Under the pieces are notes generated by a model. It ran no database searches, was not told the origin of the DNA, and worked only from the letters and a program-made list of their open reading frames with translations. Positions 26,985 through 36,436 of a DNA stretch of 64,000 nt are shown piece by piece. Source of the stretch: JAOUEA01 sp963825685. GTDB lineage: Bacteria; Actinomycetota; UBA4738; HRBIN12. Numbering within the stretch: the first letter of the stretch is position 1; every line of letters begins with the position of its first letter. Both the position numbers and the translations under genes were made by a program. The stretch lies in contig CAWGUD010000035.1 in assembly GCA_963825685.1 (NCBI GenBank), positions 34,976-98,975 on the forward strand, written 5' to 3'.

Positions 26985-26989
26985 CCTCC
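26985..26989 (-). promoter_or_regulatory. Ribosome binding site that fixes the arc start
   Basis: GGAGG on the minus strand, 8 nt before the ATG at 26976. It rules out the nearby GTG at 26985. A TACCAT box (27008-27013) further upstream is a possible -10 element. Confidence 0.65.
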
Positions 26990-27160
26990 AGCGGGGTAGA
27001 GACGGATGGTACCCCCGGCCCCCCACGTTCCCGTGGAGCGTCGCGTGAGCTTCCTCTCTACTCATACGGAAGTTCTCGCCGAACGTGTAATGCCCATTCC
27101 AAGGTAGTTCTGACCCGAGGTCGCGCCGAGGATGCTATCGGCGGGTGCCGACGCGAGGGG

Positions 27161-27940
27161 TCACGCCTCGCGGCGGGCGATGGTCAGGAACCCGGTGTGC
27201 CCCACCATGCGGTGGTCGGGACGCACGCTGCGCTCGGTGACGTGCCATCCGCGCTTCAGCGTCTCGAACGTCTCGATGTGCTGGAAGCCGTTGCCCGGCA
27301 AGGAGAGCACGAGCTGCTGCACCTGCACGGTCGTCGGAAGGTAACCACAGACGATGCCGCCCGGCTCGAGCACCTCCCGGAGCGCGGGCAGCGGTCCCCA
27401 GGGCTCCGGCATGTCGAGCACCGCCCGTTCGTATCGCTCCCCGGTGCCTGCGACCTCGGACAGGTCCCCCCGTCGGAGCTCGACGACGTCCGGCATCTTG
27501 CCGAAGAACGCCTCGACGTTCGCGACCGCCTTCTCTCGATGCTCGTCCCTGAGCTCGTACGAGACGACCCGGCCCGCATCGCCCACGGCCCGGCACAAGG
27601 CGATCGTGAGCGCGCCCGAGCCGCTGCCGGCCTCGAGCACGCGTGCCCCGGGGAAGATGTCGGCGTACGTCACGATCGGACCCACGTCCTTCGGGTAGAC
27701 CACCTGAGCGCCTCGCGGCATCTTCAGCACGAAGTCGGCGAACCTCGGCCGGTACGCCACGAGCACCATGCCCCGCGAGGTCTCGAGTCGCGTGCCTTCG
27801 ACGGCGCCGATCACCGCGTCGTGGTCGAGGGTGCCACTGTGCGTGTGGAACGTTCCGCCGGTCGCGAGGTGGACGAGGTAGGTGCGGTCGCGCTGGTCGA
27901 TCATGAGGACCCGCTCTCCGGCCTCGAACGGCCCGCTCAC
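27161..27940 (-). CDS. trmI: tRNA (adenine-58-N1)-methyltransferase TrmI
   Basis: 259 residues. Rossmann-fold SAM enzyme with motif I VLEAGSGSGALTIAL and the TrmI-specific catalytic LDMPEPW. The N-terminal small barrel (DRTYLVHLATGGTFHTHSG) is typical. It makes m1A58 in the T-loop. The GTG start overlaps the ttuA stop as GTGA, so it is co-translated with ttuA. Linkage of trmI to arc is common in actinobacteria. Confidence 0.95.
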   Translation of the reverse strand: MSGPFEAGERVLMIDQRDRTYLVHLATGGTFHTHSGTLDHDAVIGAVEGTRLETSRGMVLVAYRPRFADFVLKMPRGAQVVYPKDVGPIVTYADIFPGARVLEAGSGSGALTIALCRAVGDAGRVVSYELRDEHREKAVANVEAFFGKMPDVVELRRGDLSEVAGTGERYERAVLDMPEPWGPLPALREVLEPGGIVCGYLPTTVQVQQLVLSLPGNGFQHIETFETLKRGWHVTERSVRPDHRMVGHTGFLTIARREA

Positions 27941-28929
27941 GCCGTGCGCCCGTAGATCTCGGCGGGCATGACCTCGTCGGACGACGCCCGGGCCACCTCG
28001 CGGTCGTCGTCCTCCGGGACCGGGCCGTCCAGCCGCAGGCCGAGGATCTGCGCCCTGGCGCGGCAGAACGCGCAGAACCTGCCGGTGGTCGGGTGCCCGC
28101 ACGACCCGCACGGCTGCAGCACCACGGCGTCGTTCTTCGCGAACAAGGGCATGCCACGGTCGAGGTAGCCGAGGAAGAACTGCGCCTTCGTGCCCGGCGA
28201 GGCGGCCTCGATCGCGTTCATCGCCTCCTTGTACCGGAGCTGGGTGTTCCCGGCCACGAGGGGACACTCCTCGACCACGTACTCGATGCCTCGAAGGAAC
28301 GCGTAGGCGGCCGTCTCGAGCTCGCTCAGGCGATGCAGGGGCTTCACCTTCTTCACGAAGCCGTCCCTGCCCGGGAGCAGCGGCGACTGGCGAGCGATGT
28401 ACTCGGTGTTCCACCGCAGGGTGTTGCCGAGCAGCGTGGCCGCCTCGTCGTCGAGGTTGTGGCCGGTCGCGACCACATCGAAGTTCCCGTCGAGCGCCGC
28501 CGCGTTGAACACGTGGCGCTTCGACAGCCCGCAGACCGCGCAGGCGGAGCGCGATCCCTTGCGCCCGGCCGTGGGGATGTCGTACCCGTAGTCGTCGGCC
28601 AGGTCGACCACCCGCAGCTCGGCACCGCGCGCCCGGGCGAAGGCCTCGGCGATGTCGTGCGAGCGGTCCGAGTACTCCCCGATGCCGAGCCCGAGGTAGA
28701 GCCCGGTCACGTCGTAGCCGAGTTCGAGCAGGACGTCCCACAGGGCGAGCGAGTCCTTCCCGCCGGAGACCGCCACCAGCACGCGGTCGTCCCGGCCGAT
28801 CATCTCGAAGCGCCGGATCGCCTTGCGCACCTGCTCGGTGAAGACCTCCGGGAAGCAACGCTTGCAGAAGGCGGCGTTGTGCCGGCGCACCTCGACGACC
28901 GCCGGCCCTCGGCAACGCCTGCACCTCAT
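27937..28929 (-). CDS. ttuA: TtuA-like tRNA 2-thiolation enzyme (PP-loop)
   Basis: 330 residues. Zinc pairs at the N-terminus (Cys3/Cys6, Cys22/Cys25) and C-terminus (CGSCG, CAFC), the PP-loop ATP motif SGGKDS (55-60), and Cys residues of the iron-sulfur site (CAVCGLSKR and EECP) match TtuA/TtcA enzymes; the double zinc fingers favour TtuA. It adds sulfur at position 54 of the tRNA T-loop using ATP and a thiocarboxylated carrier. Its start overlaps the TtuB-like gene (TGATG) and its stop overlaps trmI. Confidence 0.9.
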   Translation of the reverse strand: MRCRRCRGPAVVEVRRHNAAFCKRCFPEVFTEQVRKAIRRFEMIGRDDRVLVAVSGGKDSLALWDVLLELGYDVTGLYLGLGIGEYSDRSHDIAEAFARARGAELRVVDLADDYGYDIPTAGRKGSRSACAVCGLSKRHVFNAAALDGNFDVVATGHNLDDEAATLLGNTLRWNTEYIARQSPLLPGRDGFVKKVKPLHRLSELETAAYAFLRGIEYVVEECPLVAGNTQLRYKEAMNAIEAASPGTKAQFFLGYLDRGMPLFAKNDAVVLQPCGSCGHPTTGRFCAFCRARAQILGLRLDGPVPEDDDREVARASSDEVMPAEIYGRTA

Positions 28930-29126
28930 CAGCGCCCCCCGGAGATCACCGGACGGATCTCGAGCTCGTCGTCGTCGCCCACATGGTCGTGCCGCGTGAC
29001 GAGCTCGCCGTCGCGGATCACGAGCACGGTGTCGCCGTCGATGCCGAGCTCGTCGAGCACCTCGCGGATCGGGCGTCCCCCGGGGAGGTCGATCGCCCGG
29101 TCGGGGTTGCGCAGCGTGACCTTCAC
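28929..29126 (-). CDS. ttuB: TtuB/MoaD/ThiS-like ubiquitin-fold sulfur carrier
   Basis: 65 residues with a beta-grasp pattern (MKVTLRNPDRAIDL, TVLVIRDGELV, DDDELEIRPV). The tail is SGGR: the expected terminal Gly-Gly is followed by one Arg, which would have to be removed before adenylation. It directly precedes and overlaps ttuA, so the natural role is sulfur donor for tRNA thiolation. The start is GTG at 29126, 7 nt after TAGCCT. A plain ThiS/MoaD role is possible, but no thiamine or molybdopterin gene is near. Confidence 0.8.
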   Translation of the reverse strand: MKVTLRNPDRAIDLPGGRPIREVLDELGIDGDTVLVIRDGELVTRHDHVGDDDELEIRPVISGGR

Positions 29127-29157
29127 GGGACCCAGGCTAGCGCACGGGTCCCGTGAA
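29122..29157 (-). terminator. Hairpin between ttuB and htrA; contains the ttuB start and -10 box
   Basis: A perfect 12-bp stem (29122-29133 with 29146-29157) around a 12-nt loop. The stem covers the GTG of ttuB and the loop holds its TAGCCT -10 box (29134-29139). The htrA-like gene ends upstream on the minus strand at 29165. No U-run follows, so it may act as a weak terminator of htrA or a control hairpin. Confidence 0.5.
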
Positions 29158-29164
29158 GGGTCGG

Positions 29165-30289
29165 CTACGGGATCTCGACGGGCAAGGGCCGAGCGGCGAG
29201 CTCGACCTCGACGGTGCGCGTGCCACCGTCGGTCTCGACCAGCTCGACCGAGACGCGGTCGCCCGGGGCGAGTCCGTCGAGGACGGCGCCGAGATCCTCG
29301 GGCGAGGCGATCGCCTGGCCGTCGATCGAGACGATCACATCCCCCTCGCCGATGCCGACATCGTCGGCGGGGCCGTCGGCGAGGGCGCCCACCACGAACG
29401 CTCCCGATTCGACGTCGATGCCCTGCTGGAACCTGAGGTCGGAGGTGAGCTCGGTCGTGGAGACCCCGAGGTAGCCGGTCGCCGCGAGCGGATCCTCGAT
29501 CGACGATGCGATCGTGTCGCGCACGAAGTCGATCTTGATCGCGAACCCGATGTTCTCGGCCTGGTCGTTGCCCGCCGAGTTGATGCCCACGACGTTGCCG
29601 GCCATGTCGACGAGCGGGCCGCCGGAGTTGCCGGGATTGATCGCAGCGTCGGTCTGGATCACGCTCGGGTAGGTGCGGACACGGTCACCCTGGGCGTTGG
29701 TCTCGCATGCACGGCAGTTCGGGTCCTGCGCTTCGATCGTGCGATCGAGGGACGAGACGATGCCGGTCGTCACCGTCGGCCCCCCCTCGAGGCCCAGCGC
29801 ATAACCGAGCGCGACGACGCGCTGGCCGAGCCGCAGGCCCTCGGAGTCACCGAGCGGCACCGTCGGAAGACCCTGTTCGTCGATGTCGAGCACGGCGAGA
29901 TCGTTGAGGCAGTCGGCGCCGATCAGCCGCGCCTCGTACTCGGTGCGGTCCTCATCCGAGAGGAAGACCGTGAGTCGGGACCCGCCCTCCACGACGTGGC
30001 AGTTCGTGACGATCACGCCGTCGTCGCGGACGATGAAGCCGGTGCCGACGCCCTGCCCGGAGCTGCCGTCGGCCTGGTAGACGTCGGTCGTGACGTTCAC
30101 GACGGCGGGCAAGACGCGGTCGACGACGGCCGCGACGGGCTCCTTGCCGGCGTCGATCGGCTCCGTCGAGGTCGCGCTGTTCAGTCCGGTGGCGCTGTCA
30201 CCCGTGGACGCATCATCACCGAGGGACACGGAACATGCGCTCGCGGTCACGGTGAGCACCGCGACCAGCACGATCATCGTTCGTCTCAT
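29165..30289 (-). CDS. HtrA/DegP-like serine protease, lipoprotein, one PDZ domain
   Basis: 374 residues. A signal peptide ends in a lipobox-like TASAC, so it is probably membrane-anchored outside the cell. The trypsin-like domain has the triad His (TNCHVV), Asp (NDLAVLDI) and Ser (NPGNSGGPL). A cysteine pair in NCRACE sits in a loop. A single C-terminal PDZ domain follows (VVGALADGPADDVGIGEGDVI). It should degrade or chaperone misfolded envelope proteins. GGAGG lies 9 nt before the ATG, with a TACCCT box (30310-30315) upstream. Confidence 0.92.
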   Translation of the reverse strand: MRRTMIVLVAVLTVTASACSVSLGDDASTGDSATGLNSATSTEPIDAGKEPVAAVVDRVLPAVVNVTTDVYQADGSSGQGVGTGFIVRDDGVIVTNCHVVEGGSRLTVFLSDEDRTEYEARLIGADCLNDLAVLDIDEQGLPTVPLGDSEGLRLGQRVVALGYALGLEGGPTVTTGIVSSLDRTIEAQDPNCRACETNAQGDRVRTYPSVIQTDAAINPGNSGGPLVDMAGNVVGINSAGNDQAENIGFAIKIDFVRDTIASSIEDPLAATGYLGVSTTELTSDLRFQQGIDVESGAFVVGALADGPADDVGIGEGDVIVSIDGQAIASPEDLGAVLDGLAPGDRVSVELVETDGGTRTVEVELAARPLPVEIP

Positions 30290-30426
30290 CGAGGGGTCCT
30301 CCCACTTCCAGGGTATCGGTTCACATGTCGTGGTTCGCTACCCCGACGGTAGGGGGTTCAGCTGGGAGAACGCTGAGATGTGGCGATGGTGTTCCCGTGA
30401 GTGCTCGTGTGCGCAGCGCTTCGGCC

Positions 30427-31608
30427 TTACGAGGCAAGCGACCCGGCGGGCTTCTCTTTGCGCGGGTCGACGAACGGGATCGCGGCGGTCGTGCCGAGGA
30501 GGTGCTCGCCGTCTTCGGTCTCGACGTCGAGCCGGTTCCCCGGCTCGGCCAGTGCGATCGGAACCCAGACGTAGCCGATGTTCTTCTTCAGGCCCGGCGA
30601 CCAGATCGCGTCCGTCATGTGGCCGACCCGCTTCCCGTCGTGCGAGACGTGCCAATACTCGGACATCTCGGCACGCAGCTCGTCGCCGTCGAGCTCGATG
30701 CCGACCAGCTTCCGATCGACCCCCGTGGCGCGAAGCTCCTCGAGGGCCGCCTTCCCGATGTAGTCCTGTGGCTGATCTTCCACGAGGCGTTCGAGACCCA
30801 TCACGTGCAACGGGGTGTCGCCCAGGCGGATGTCCGATCCGTAGTTGAAGATGCCGGCCTCGATGCGTCTCCCCTCGCACGGCGCGATCGGGCGGATGTC
30901 GAACTCCTCGCCCGCCGCCGCGATGCGGTCCCAGAGCTCGTCGCCCTTGTCGTAGTCGAGCAGGTTCACCTCGAAGCCGGGGATCGCCGTCCAGCCGGTG
31001 CGGCTGATCACGACCGGGATGCCGTCGATGTCGAACTCCTCGATCCAGTAGTACTTGATGTCGTAGATCGCGGGGCCGACGAGCTTCTCCAGGGTCTTGG
31101 CCGCCATGGGGCCCTGCACCTGCATGGGGTGCACGTCGGGGGTGGTGACCTGCGCGTCGAGGCCGCTCGACGCGGCGACGCCGAGCGCGTAGAGGCCGGC
31201 ATCGGAGTCGGCGAGCTGCATCCACCAACGGTTCTCCGCCACGTGCAGGAGGACCGGGTCGTTCACGATCGAGCCGTCGGGGCCGGTCACGAGCATGTAC
31301 TTGCCCTGCTTCACGGCGCACTTCGAGAGGTCGCGACAGGTGATCATGTCGATCAGCGTGTCGGCGTCGGGTCCGCTGACCTCGATCGTCCGCTCGACAC
31401 CGACGTCCCACATCGTGACCCCGTTCGCGAGCACCCAGTACTCGACCTCGGGATCGTCGTAGTAGGCGGGCAGGTACATGTGGTTGTAGATGTCGTACGA
31501 CGTGCAGCCCGCGCGTCGGGTCGCGTTGAAGAAGGGCGACTGGCGGTACCACGGACCGAAGTACAGGGTCGCGCTCTTCTCGAGCATCTCCTGGCGCTCG
31601 TTCGCCAT
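30427..31608 (-). CDS. DmdA/GcvT-like folate-dependent demethylase, copy 1
   Basis: 393 residues of the GcvT (aminomethyltransferase) fold, with layout closest to DMSP demethylase DmdA: an early YNHMYLP, WDVGVERTIEVSGPDA, CRDLSKCAVKQGKYM, NDPVLLHVAENRWWM, HPMQVQGP, SRTGWT and RRIEAGIFNYGSD. Such enzymes pass a methyl group to tetrahydrofolate. The substrate is uncertain: DMSP, dimethylglycine or another methylated compound. A second copy lies directly upstream, and a Rieske oxygenase precedes that, so they probably form one catabolic operon. Confidence 0.8.
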   Translation of the reverse strand: MANERQEMLEKSATLYFGPWYRQSPFFNATRRAGCTSYDIYNHMYLPAYYDDPEVEYWVLANGVTMWDVGVERTIEVSGPDADTLIDMITCRDLSKCAVKQGKYMLVTGPDGSIVNDPVLLHVAENRWWMQLADSDAGLYALGVAASSGLDAQVTTPDVHPMQVQGPMAAKTLEKLVGPAIYDIKYYWIEEFDIDGIPVVISRTGWTAIPGFEVNLLDYDKGDELWDRIAAAGEEFDIRPIAPCEGRRIEAGIFNYGSDIRLGDTPLHVMGLERLVEDQPQDYIGKAALEELRATGVDRKLVGIELDGDELRAEMSEYWHVSHDGKRVGHMTDAIWSPGLKKNIGYVWVPIALAEPGNRLDVETEDGEHLLGTTAAIPFVDPRKEKPAGSLAS

Positions 31609-31750
31609 CGTGTCGTGTCTCCGTTTCCAGGTCTCGGCCGGACTCCAGTGCCCGACGCACGGGTTGAATCATCGTTCAGTCACGCCGCGCGCGCAAGCCG
31701 ATACCGGCCCGAGGCCAGCGTGGAGACGCTGAACAGATGGTCAGCGCGGG

Positions 31751-32912
31751 CTACGCCAGTGGGATCTGCTTCTTGGGGTCGACGAACGGCATCTCGACGA
31801 CGGTGGCGCCGCGCTCGCCCCACTCCGACGACACGGCGAGCTGTGTGCCCAGCGCCGAGAGCTCGGTCGGGACCCAGGCGAACCCGATGTTCGCACCGAG
31901 CCGAGGTGAGTGGATCGCGGACGTGACCTTGCCCACGAGCCCGCCGCCCGACGAGACCGGCCACTTCACGTTGTTCAGTCGCGGGGAACGGCTCTCCGTC
32001 GATCTCGACGCCGACGATGCGGCGCTCGACGCCTGCGTCGCGGATGCGGCGCAGAGCCGCCAGGGAGATGCAGGCATCGTCGTCGAGACTGTCCCAGTCG
32101 ACGAGGCGATCGAGTCCCATCTCGATCGGGTTGTTCTCGTAGGTCATGTCGGCGCCCCAGTTGAAGATCGCGCCTTCGATGCGACGGATGTCGCTCGGCC
32201 CGGTCGGCACGATGCCGAAGGCCCGGCCGGCTTCCATGATCGCCTCGTAGACCTCGTTCCCACGGGTGGTGTCGGTCGTGTACACCTCGTATCCGACCTC
32301 CGACGTCCATCCGGTGCGCGTGACCACGACCGGCACCCCGGCGATCTCCGCGTGCGTCCAGAAGTAGTACTTCAGGTCGAGGATGTCGTCACCGAGCAAC
32401 GTGACCATCAGGTCCTTGGATCTGGGCCCCTGCACCTGCAGCGGCGCCACGTCGGCTTCCTCGATCGTCACGTCGAGATCGGGGTAGGCGTTCTTGAGCC
32501 CACGCGCGAAGAGCAACGCGTCGCTGGACGCGAGCGCGAACCAGAACGTGTTCTCGTCCATGCGCGTGAGCACCGGGTCGTTGATGATGCCGCCGTCGCT
32601 GTCGCAGATCAGCACGTACTTCGCCTGGCCGACCGCGCACTTCGAGAGGTCGCGGGGGGTGAGCAACTGTGCGAACGCGAACCCGTCGGGCCCCGAGATC
32701 TCGAGGCAGCGTTCGACCGAGACGTCCCAGAGGGTGACGGCGTTCAGCAGGGCGTCGAACTCCGCCTCGAACGTGTCGAACCGGATCGGGAAGTACATGT
32801 GGTTGTAGACGGTGAATCCCTTGGGGCCGTAGCGCTGGGTGGCCTCGTAGTAGGGGGTTCGGCGGTTGCGGGCGCCCCGCTGCACCAGGGACATGTCGAA
32901 CGGCTCTGCCAT
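31751..32912 (-). CDS. DmdA/GcvT-like folate-dependent demethylase, copy 2 (one frame break)
   Basis: About 386 residues when one extra base near 31979 is removed; the parts then join as GEPFPALNNVKWP. It is a clear paralogue of copy 1: TVYNHMYFPIRF, WDVSVERCLEISGPDG, TPRDLSKCAVGQAKY, NDPVLTRMDENTFWF, APLQVQGPRS, TRTGWTSEVGYEVY and RRIEGAIFNWGADM. The ATG at 32912 follows a GGAGGGAG ribosome site. The two copies differ enough to suggest different methyl donors or two subunits. Confidence 0.8.
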
Positions 32913-32986
32913 GGTCGCTCCCTCCGGTCGGTTGGGCGATGGTATGCCGAACCGCGCCCGGCGGCTGACCGCTCGCTGTCCGGGGG

Positions 32987-34178
32987 TCAGGCGTCGGCCG
33001 TATCGGCCTCGTGCACCTGCGGAGGCCTGCTCGCGTGGCCGTCGACGTAGGCCTGAGCGACCATCGCCATGAAGATGTGCACCTCGTCCTCGCTCCAGGC
33101 GAACGGACCCTGGTGGAACCCTTGGCTCTGCAGCCCCCGGTACACCGACTCGCAGGCGAGCCAGTCCTCGCGGTTCGTGATGTCCCAGAACTCGCTCGCG
33201 TACGCCGGGCTGAAGTCCGGTCGCTCGGTCGCCTCGGGCGGGAAGAGCCACTGGCACTCGACCTTCGTACGACCCGGAGCGAGCGGTTCGATGCGATGGG
33301 TCATCACGTAGTCGGGGTGCAGGCTGATCAACAGGTTCGGGAAGAGGCCGAAGTAGAAGACCTCACGCCGCTGCCGCTCGTCGAGGCCGCGGATCGTCAC
33401 GCCGCCGGACTCCCCCGTGAGCGACATCGTCTCCGCGAAGTCCTTGAGCTCCATGTTCCCCCCGACCCAGAGCCCGTCGTGGGGGAAGTTCTGACCCGAG
33501 TCGACCGGGGTCACGTCGCACAGCGCCGGATGGATCGAGGGGCAGTGATAGCACTCGTGGTAGTTCTCGGTGATCGTCTTCCAGTTCGCCGCGACCTCGT
33601 ACGTGTGGGTCTCCGCGATGAAGAGACGCTCGGTTTCCCACGGCGCGATCAGCTGGTCGAGGTTGCCGACGTGCTCCGGGAACGAGGGAGCGGCGCCGTC
33701 GGCGTTCACGAAGACCCAGCCGCGCCACTCGGCGATGCGAGCCGCGACCAGCGGGTACTCGGCCTTGTCGAACCCGTCGAGGTCGCCGAACCGCGGTGCC
33801 GCGCCGAGCGAGCCGTCGAGCTGGTAGACCCACGCGTGGTACGGGCACTTGATCGCTCGGAGGTTCCTCGTCGCGCCCGGCTCGAGCAGCTCGTGGCCCC
33901 GGTGGCGGCAGGTGTTGTAGAAGCCCCGGAGCTCACCCTCGAGGTCGCGCACGACGAGGATGCCCTCCGCCCCGATGCGGAAGGCTCGTTGGTCACCGGG
34001 GCTCGCGAGCTCGTCGGCACGGCCCACGCAGACCCACCCCTGCTCGAAGAGGTGCAGCGCCTCCCAGTCGAAGACCGAGCGATGAGATGTACGCCTCGGC
34101 GGGGAGGGTCCGCGCCAGGCCGAGGGTCGGCGCCAACACCGGGCGCAGGAGCTCGGGCGCGATCGGGCTCATCGACAT
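32987..34178 (-). CDS. Rieske non-haem iron oxygenase, large subunit (one frame break)
   Basis: About 396 residues after removing one base near 34079. The Rieske cluster ligands are CRHRGH and CPYHAW (about Cys90, His92, Cys111, His114). The mononuclear iron site is NYHECYHCPSIHP with His211 and His216, and Glu208 stands where many family members have the bridging Asp. That Glu is known from quaternary-amine oxygenases such as CntA and choline monooxygenase, so a substrate like glycine betaine, carnitine or a proline betaine is inferred. No reductase partner is in the window. The gene leads the two DmdA-like genes. Confidence 0.82.
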
Positions 34179-34295
34179 GGTGGTCAGGACCTCCGAAGGG
34201 GCAGGAAGGATCGGCGCAGGAGAGCCGAGGCTAGCATCGGGTCGTCACCCGACGCGGAGGGCTCGACGACCTCGGGTCAACGAACCGGAGCCCTG

Positions 34296-34689
34296 CTAGA
34301 TGCGGGACTCGACCTCGCAGATCGTGCCCGACTCGAGATGGCGAGCCCGGCTGGCCAGGTCGTCGCGACCCGGCAGGTTCGGGACGACGCGCACCACCTT
34401 GAGGTTGCCCTGGGCATTGGTGGTCCGCACCTTCGAGAAGATGAGCTCCTCCTCGTGGTAGAGGCGCATGCGCCAATCGTCTCGAGCCTGATCCGTCAGC
34501 AGTCGCAGCGTGACGGCGATCTCGTCGCCGAGCTTCGTCGCCGTCAGGCGACACTCGTAGTCGAGGCCGCGCTGGTCGCTCGCGGAGAGACCCCCGGGGC
34601 CGACGAGCGAGATCGTCGCCATCGCGGCGGCGAGCACGATCGATCCGTCTCCATCGCTCCCCCACGTGATCCTCCTGACGTTCGCTCAT
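34296..34689 (-). CDS. Small exported or anchored hypothetical protein (probable frame break)
   Basis: About 130 residues if read from ATG 34689, which overlaps the upstream amidohydrolase stop as ATGA, with one extra base near 34645. The N-terminus is polar (MSERQEDHVGERWRR), then a hydrophobic segment (SIVLAAAMATISLVGPGGLSA) looks like a signal anchor. The rest is beta-rich and contains YECRLTATKLGDEIAVTLRL and two cysteines. Without the shift only 113 residues from GTG 34637 would be coded. I do not recognise the family. Confidence 0.55.
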
Positions 34690-36358
34690 GACGCGGACAG
34701 CGCGAACACGCGCTCGCCCTCCACGAAGGTCTGCTCGACCGTCGCCTCGGCGATCTCGTCGACCGGATGCTCGAAGAGGTCTCGGTCGATCACCGCGAGG
34801 TCCGCGTACTTCCCGACCTCGATCGAGCCCGTCGATCCGTCGAGGTGGTTCACGTAGGCCGATCCCATCGTGAACGCGGCGAGCGCCGTCGCGAGATCGA
34901 GCCGCTCGTCGGGGATGAAGACCTCGTGGGTCTCGACCTTGTGCGGATAGGTCGACGACATCCGGCGGTTCACCGCGACATGGATCTCCTCGAGCGGATC
35001 GGGGCTGGAGACGCTCCAGTCGCTGCCCATCGCGAGCATGGCCCCGGCACGCACCAGGCTCGCGAACGGGTACTGCCACCGCCACCGAGGTTCGCCGAGG
35101 AACGGGATCGTCAGGTCGTCCATCTGCGATTCGTGGGCAGCCCAGAGCGGCTGTGCGTTCGCCACGGCATGCAAGGTTCGGAACCGCGGGATGTCGTCGG
35201 GATGGACGACCTGGATGTGGGCGAGGTGGTGCCGGTTGTCACTCGGACCGTTCGCGACGAGCGCGGCCTCGATCGCGTCGAGCGCCTCGCGCACGGCTCG
35301 CTCGGCGAGGGCATGGTAGTGCACCTGGAAGCCCAGCCGGTCGAGCTCGGTGACGTAGCCCTTCAGGGCTTCGGGATCCACGAACGAGATGCCTCGGTTC
35401 TCGGTCGGCTCGCCGTTGGCATCGAGGTAGGGATCGATGACGGCGGCCGTGAAGTTCTCGCAGACGCCGTCCTGCATGATCTTGATGCTCGCGGGGGCGA
35501 ACCGGCCGATGCGGCCGCGCTCGCGCATCTCCACGAACCCCTCGATCTGCTCCGCGCCTCGGTGCCGATCCCACCACAGCGCCCCCACCACACGGGCGGT
35601 GAGGTCGCCGCGACCCGCGGCGTCGACGTAGGTCTGGAAGTTGCGACCGAACTGCTCGTGGTCGTCGACGATGGCGTCCTGCCACGCGGTGATGCCCAGC
35701 GAGTGGAGGTACCGCTGTCCCATCAGCAGCGCTTCGGCCATCTCCTCACTCGTGGGCGCGGGGCGAGGCGCGCGACGAGCTCGGCGGCGCCCTCGTGCAG
35801 GGTTCCCGAGGGCTCCCCGTCGTCGGTGCGCTCGATCCGTCCGTCGGCCGGGTCGGGCGTGTCCTTCGTGATGCCAGCCCGCTCGAGGGCCTTCGAGTTG
35901 ACCCAGATGCTGTGACCGTCGCGGTTGGGGAGGTACACGCAGCGGTCGGGCACGAGGGCGTCGAGGAGCTCCTTGCGAGGTGTGCCTCCCGGGAAGACGT
36001 CCATCGACCATCCGCCGCCGAGGATCCACTCGCGCTCCGGGTGGTCCTCGGCGTAGGTCCCGATCGCGAGGAGGTACTCCTCCTCCGTCGAGAGGCCGTG
36101 CAGGTCGCACTGGAGCATGTCGAGGCCCCCACCCACCGGGTGCACGTGGGCGTCCTGGAAGCCGGGCACGAGCATCTTGCCGTTGAGGTCGACGATCTCG
36201 GTCGCCTGACCGACGTGCGTCCGGACGTCGGCATCGGTGCCGACCGCGATGATGCGTCCGTCGCGAACCGCGACCGCCTGCGCCCAGGAGCGGGCCGCGT
36301 CGACCGTGTAGACGGCCCCATCCACGAAGGCCAGATCGGCGTTCCCGTTCGCGCTCAT
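34686..36358 (-). CDS. Amidohydrolase, YtcJ-type (one frame break)
   Basis: About 557 residues once a missing base near 35760 is restored. The metal-site motif GFQDAHVHP is near residues 66-74; then YLHSLGITAWQDA, VHYHALAERAVREAL, HHLAHIQVVH and MGSDWSVSSP occur in family order, and the C-terminal barrel-side strand reads GKYADLAVIDRDLFE. It is related to the cut gene at 1-1491. Substrate unknown; members hydrolyse amides or formamides. The ATG at 36358 follows a GGAAGGAA site. It lies upstream of the Rieske cluster and may belong to it. Confidence 0.85.
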
Positions 36359-36436
36359 ACGAGGCCCGTTCCTTCCTGGTCGGATGCTGCGCGGAGGATA
36401 TCCCTTGTGAGGGTGTGGAGACCACGGACCGTGGAC

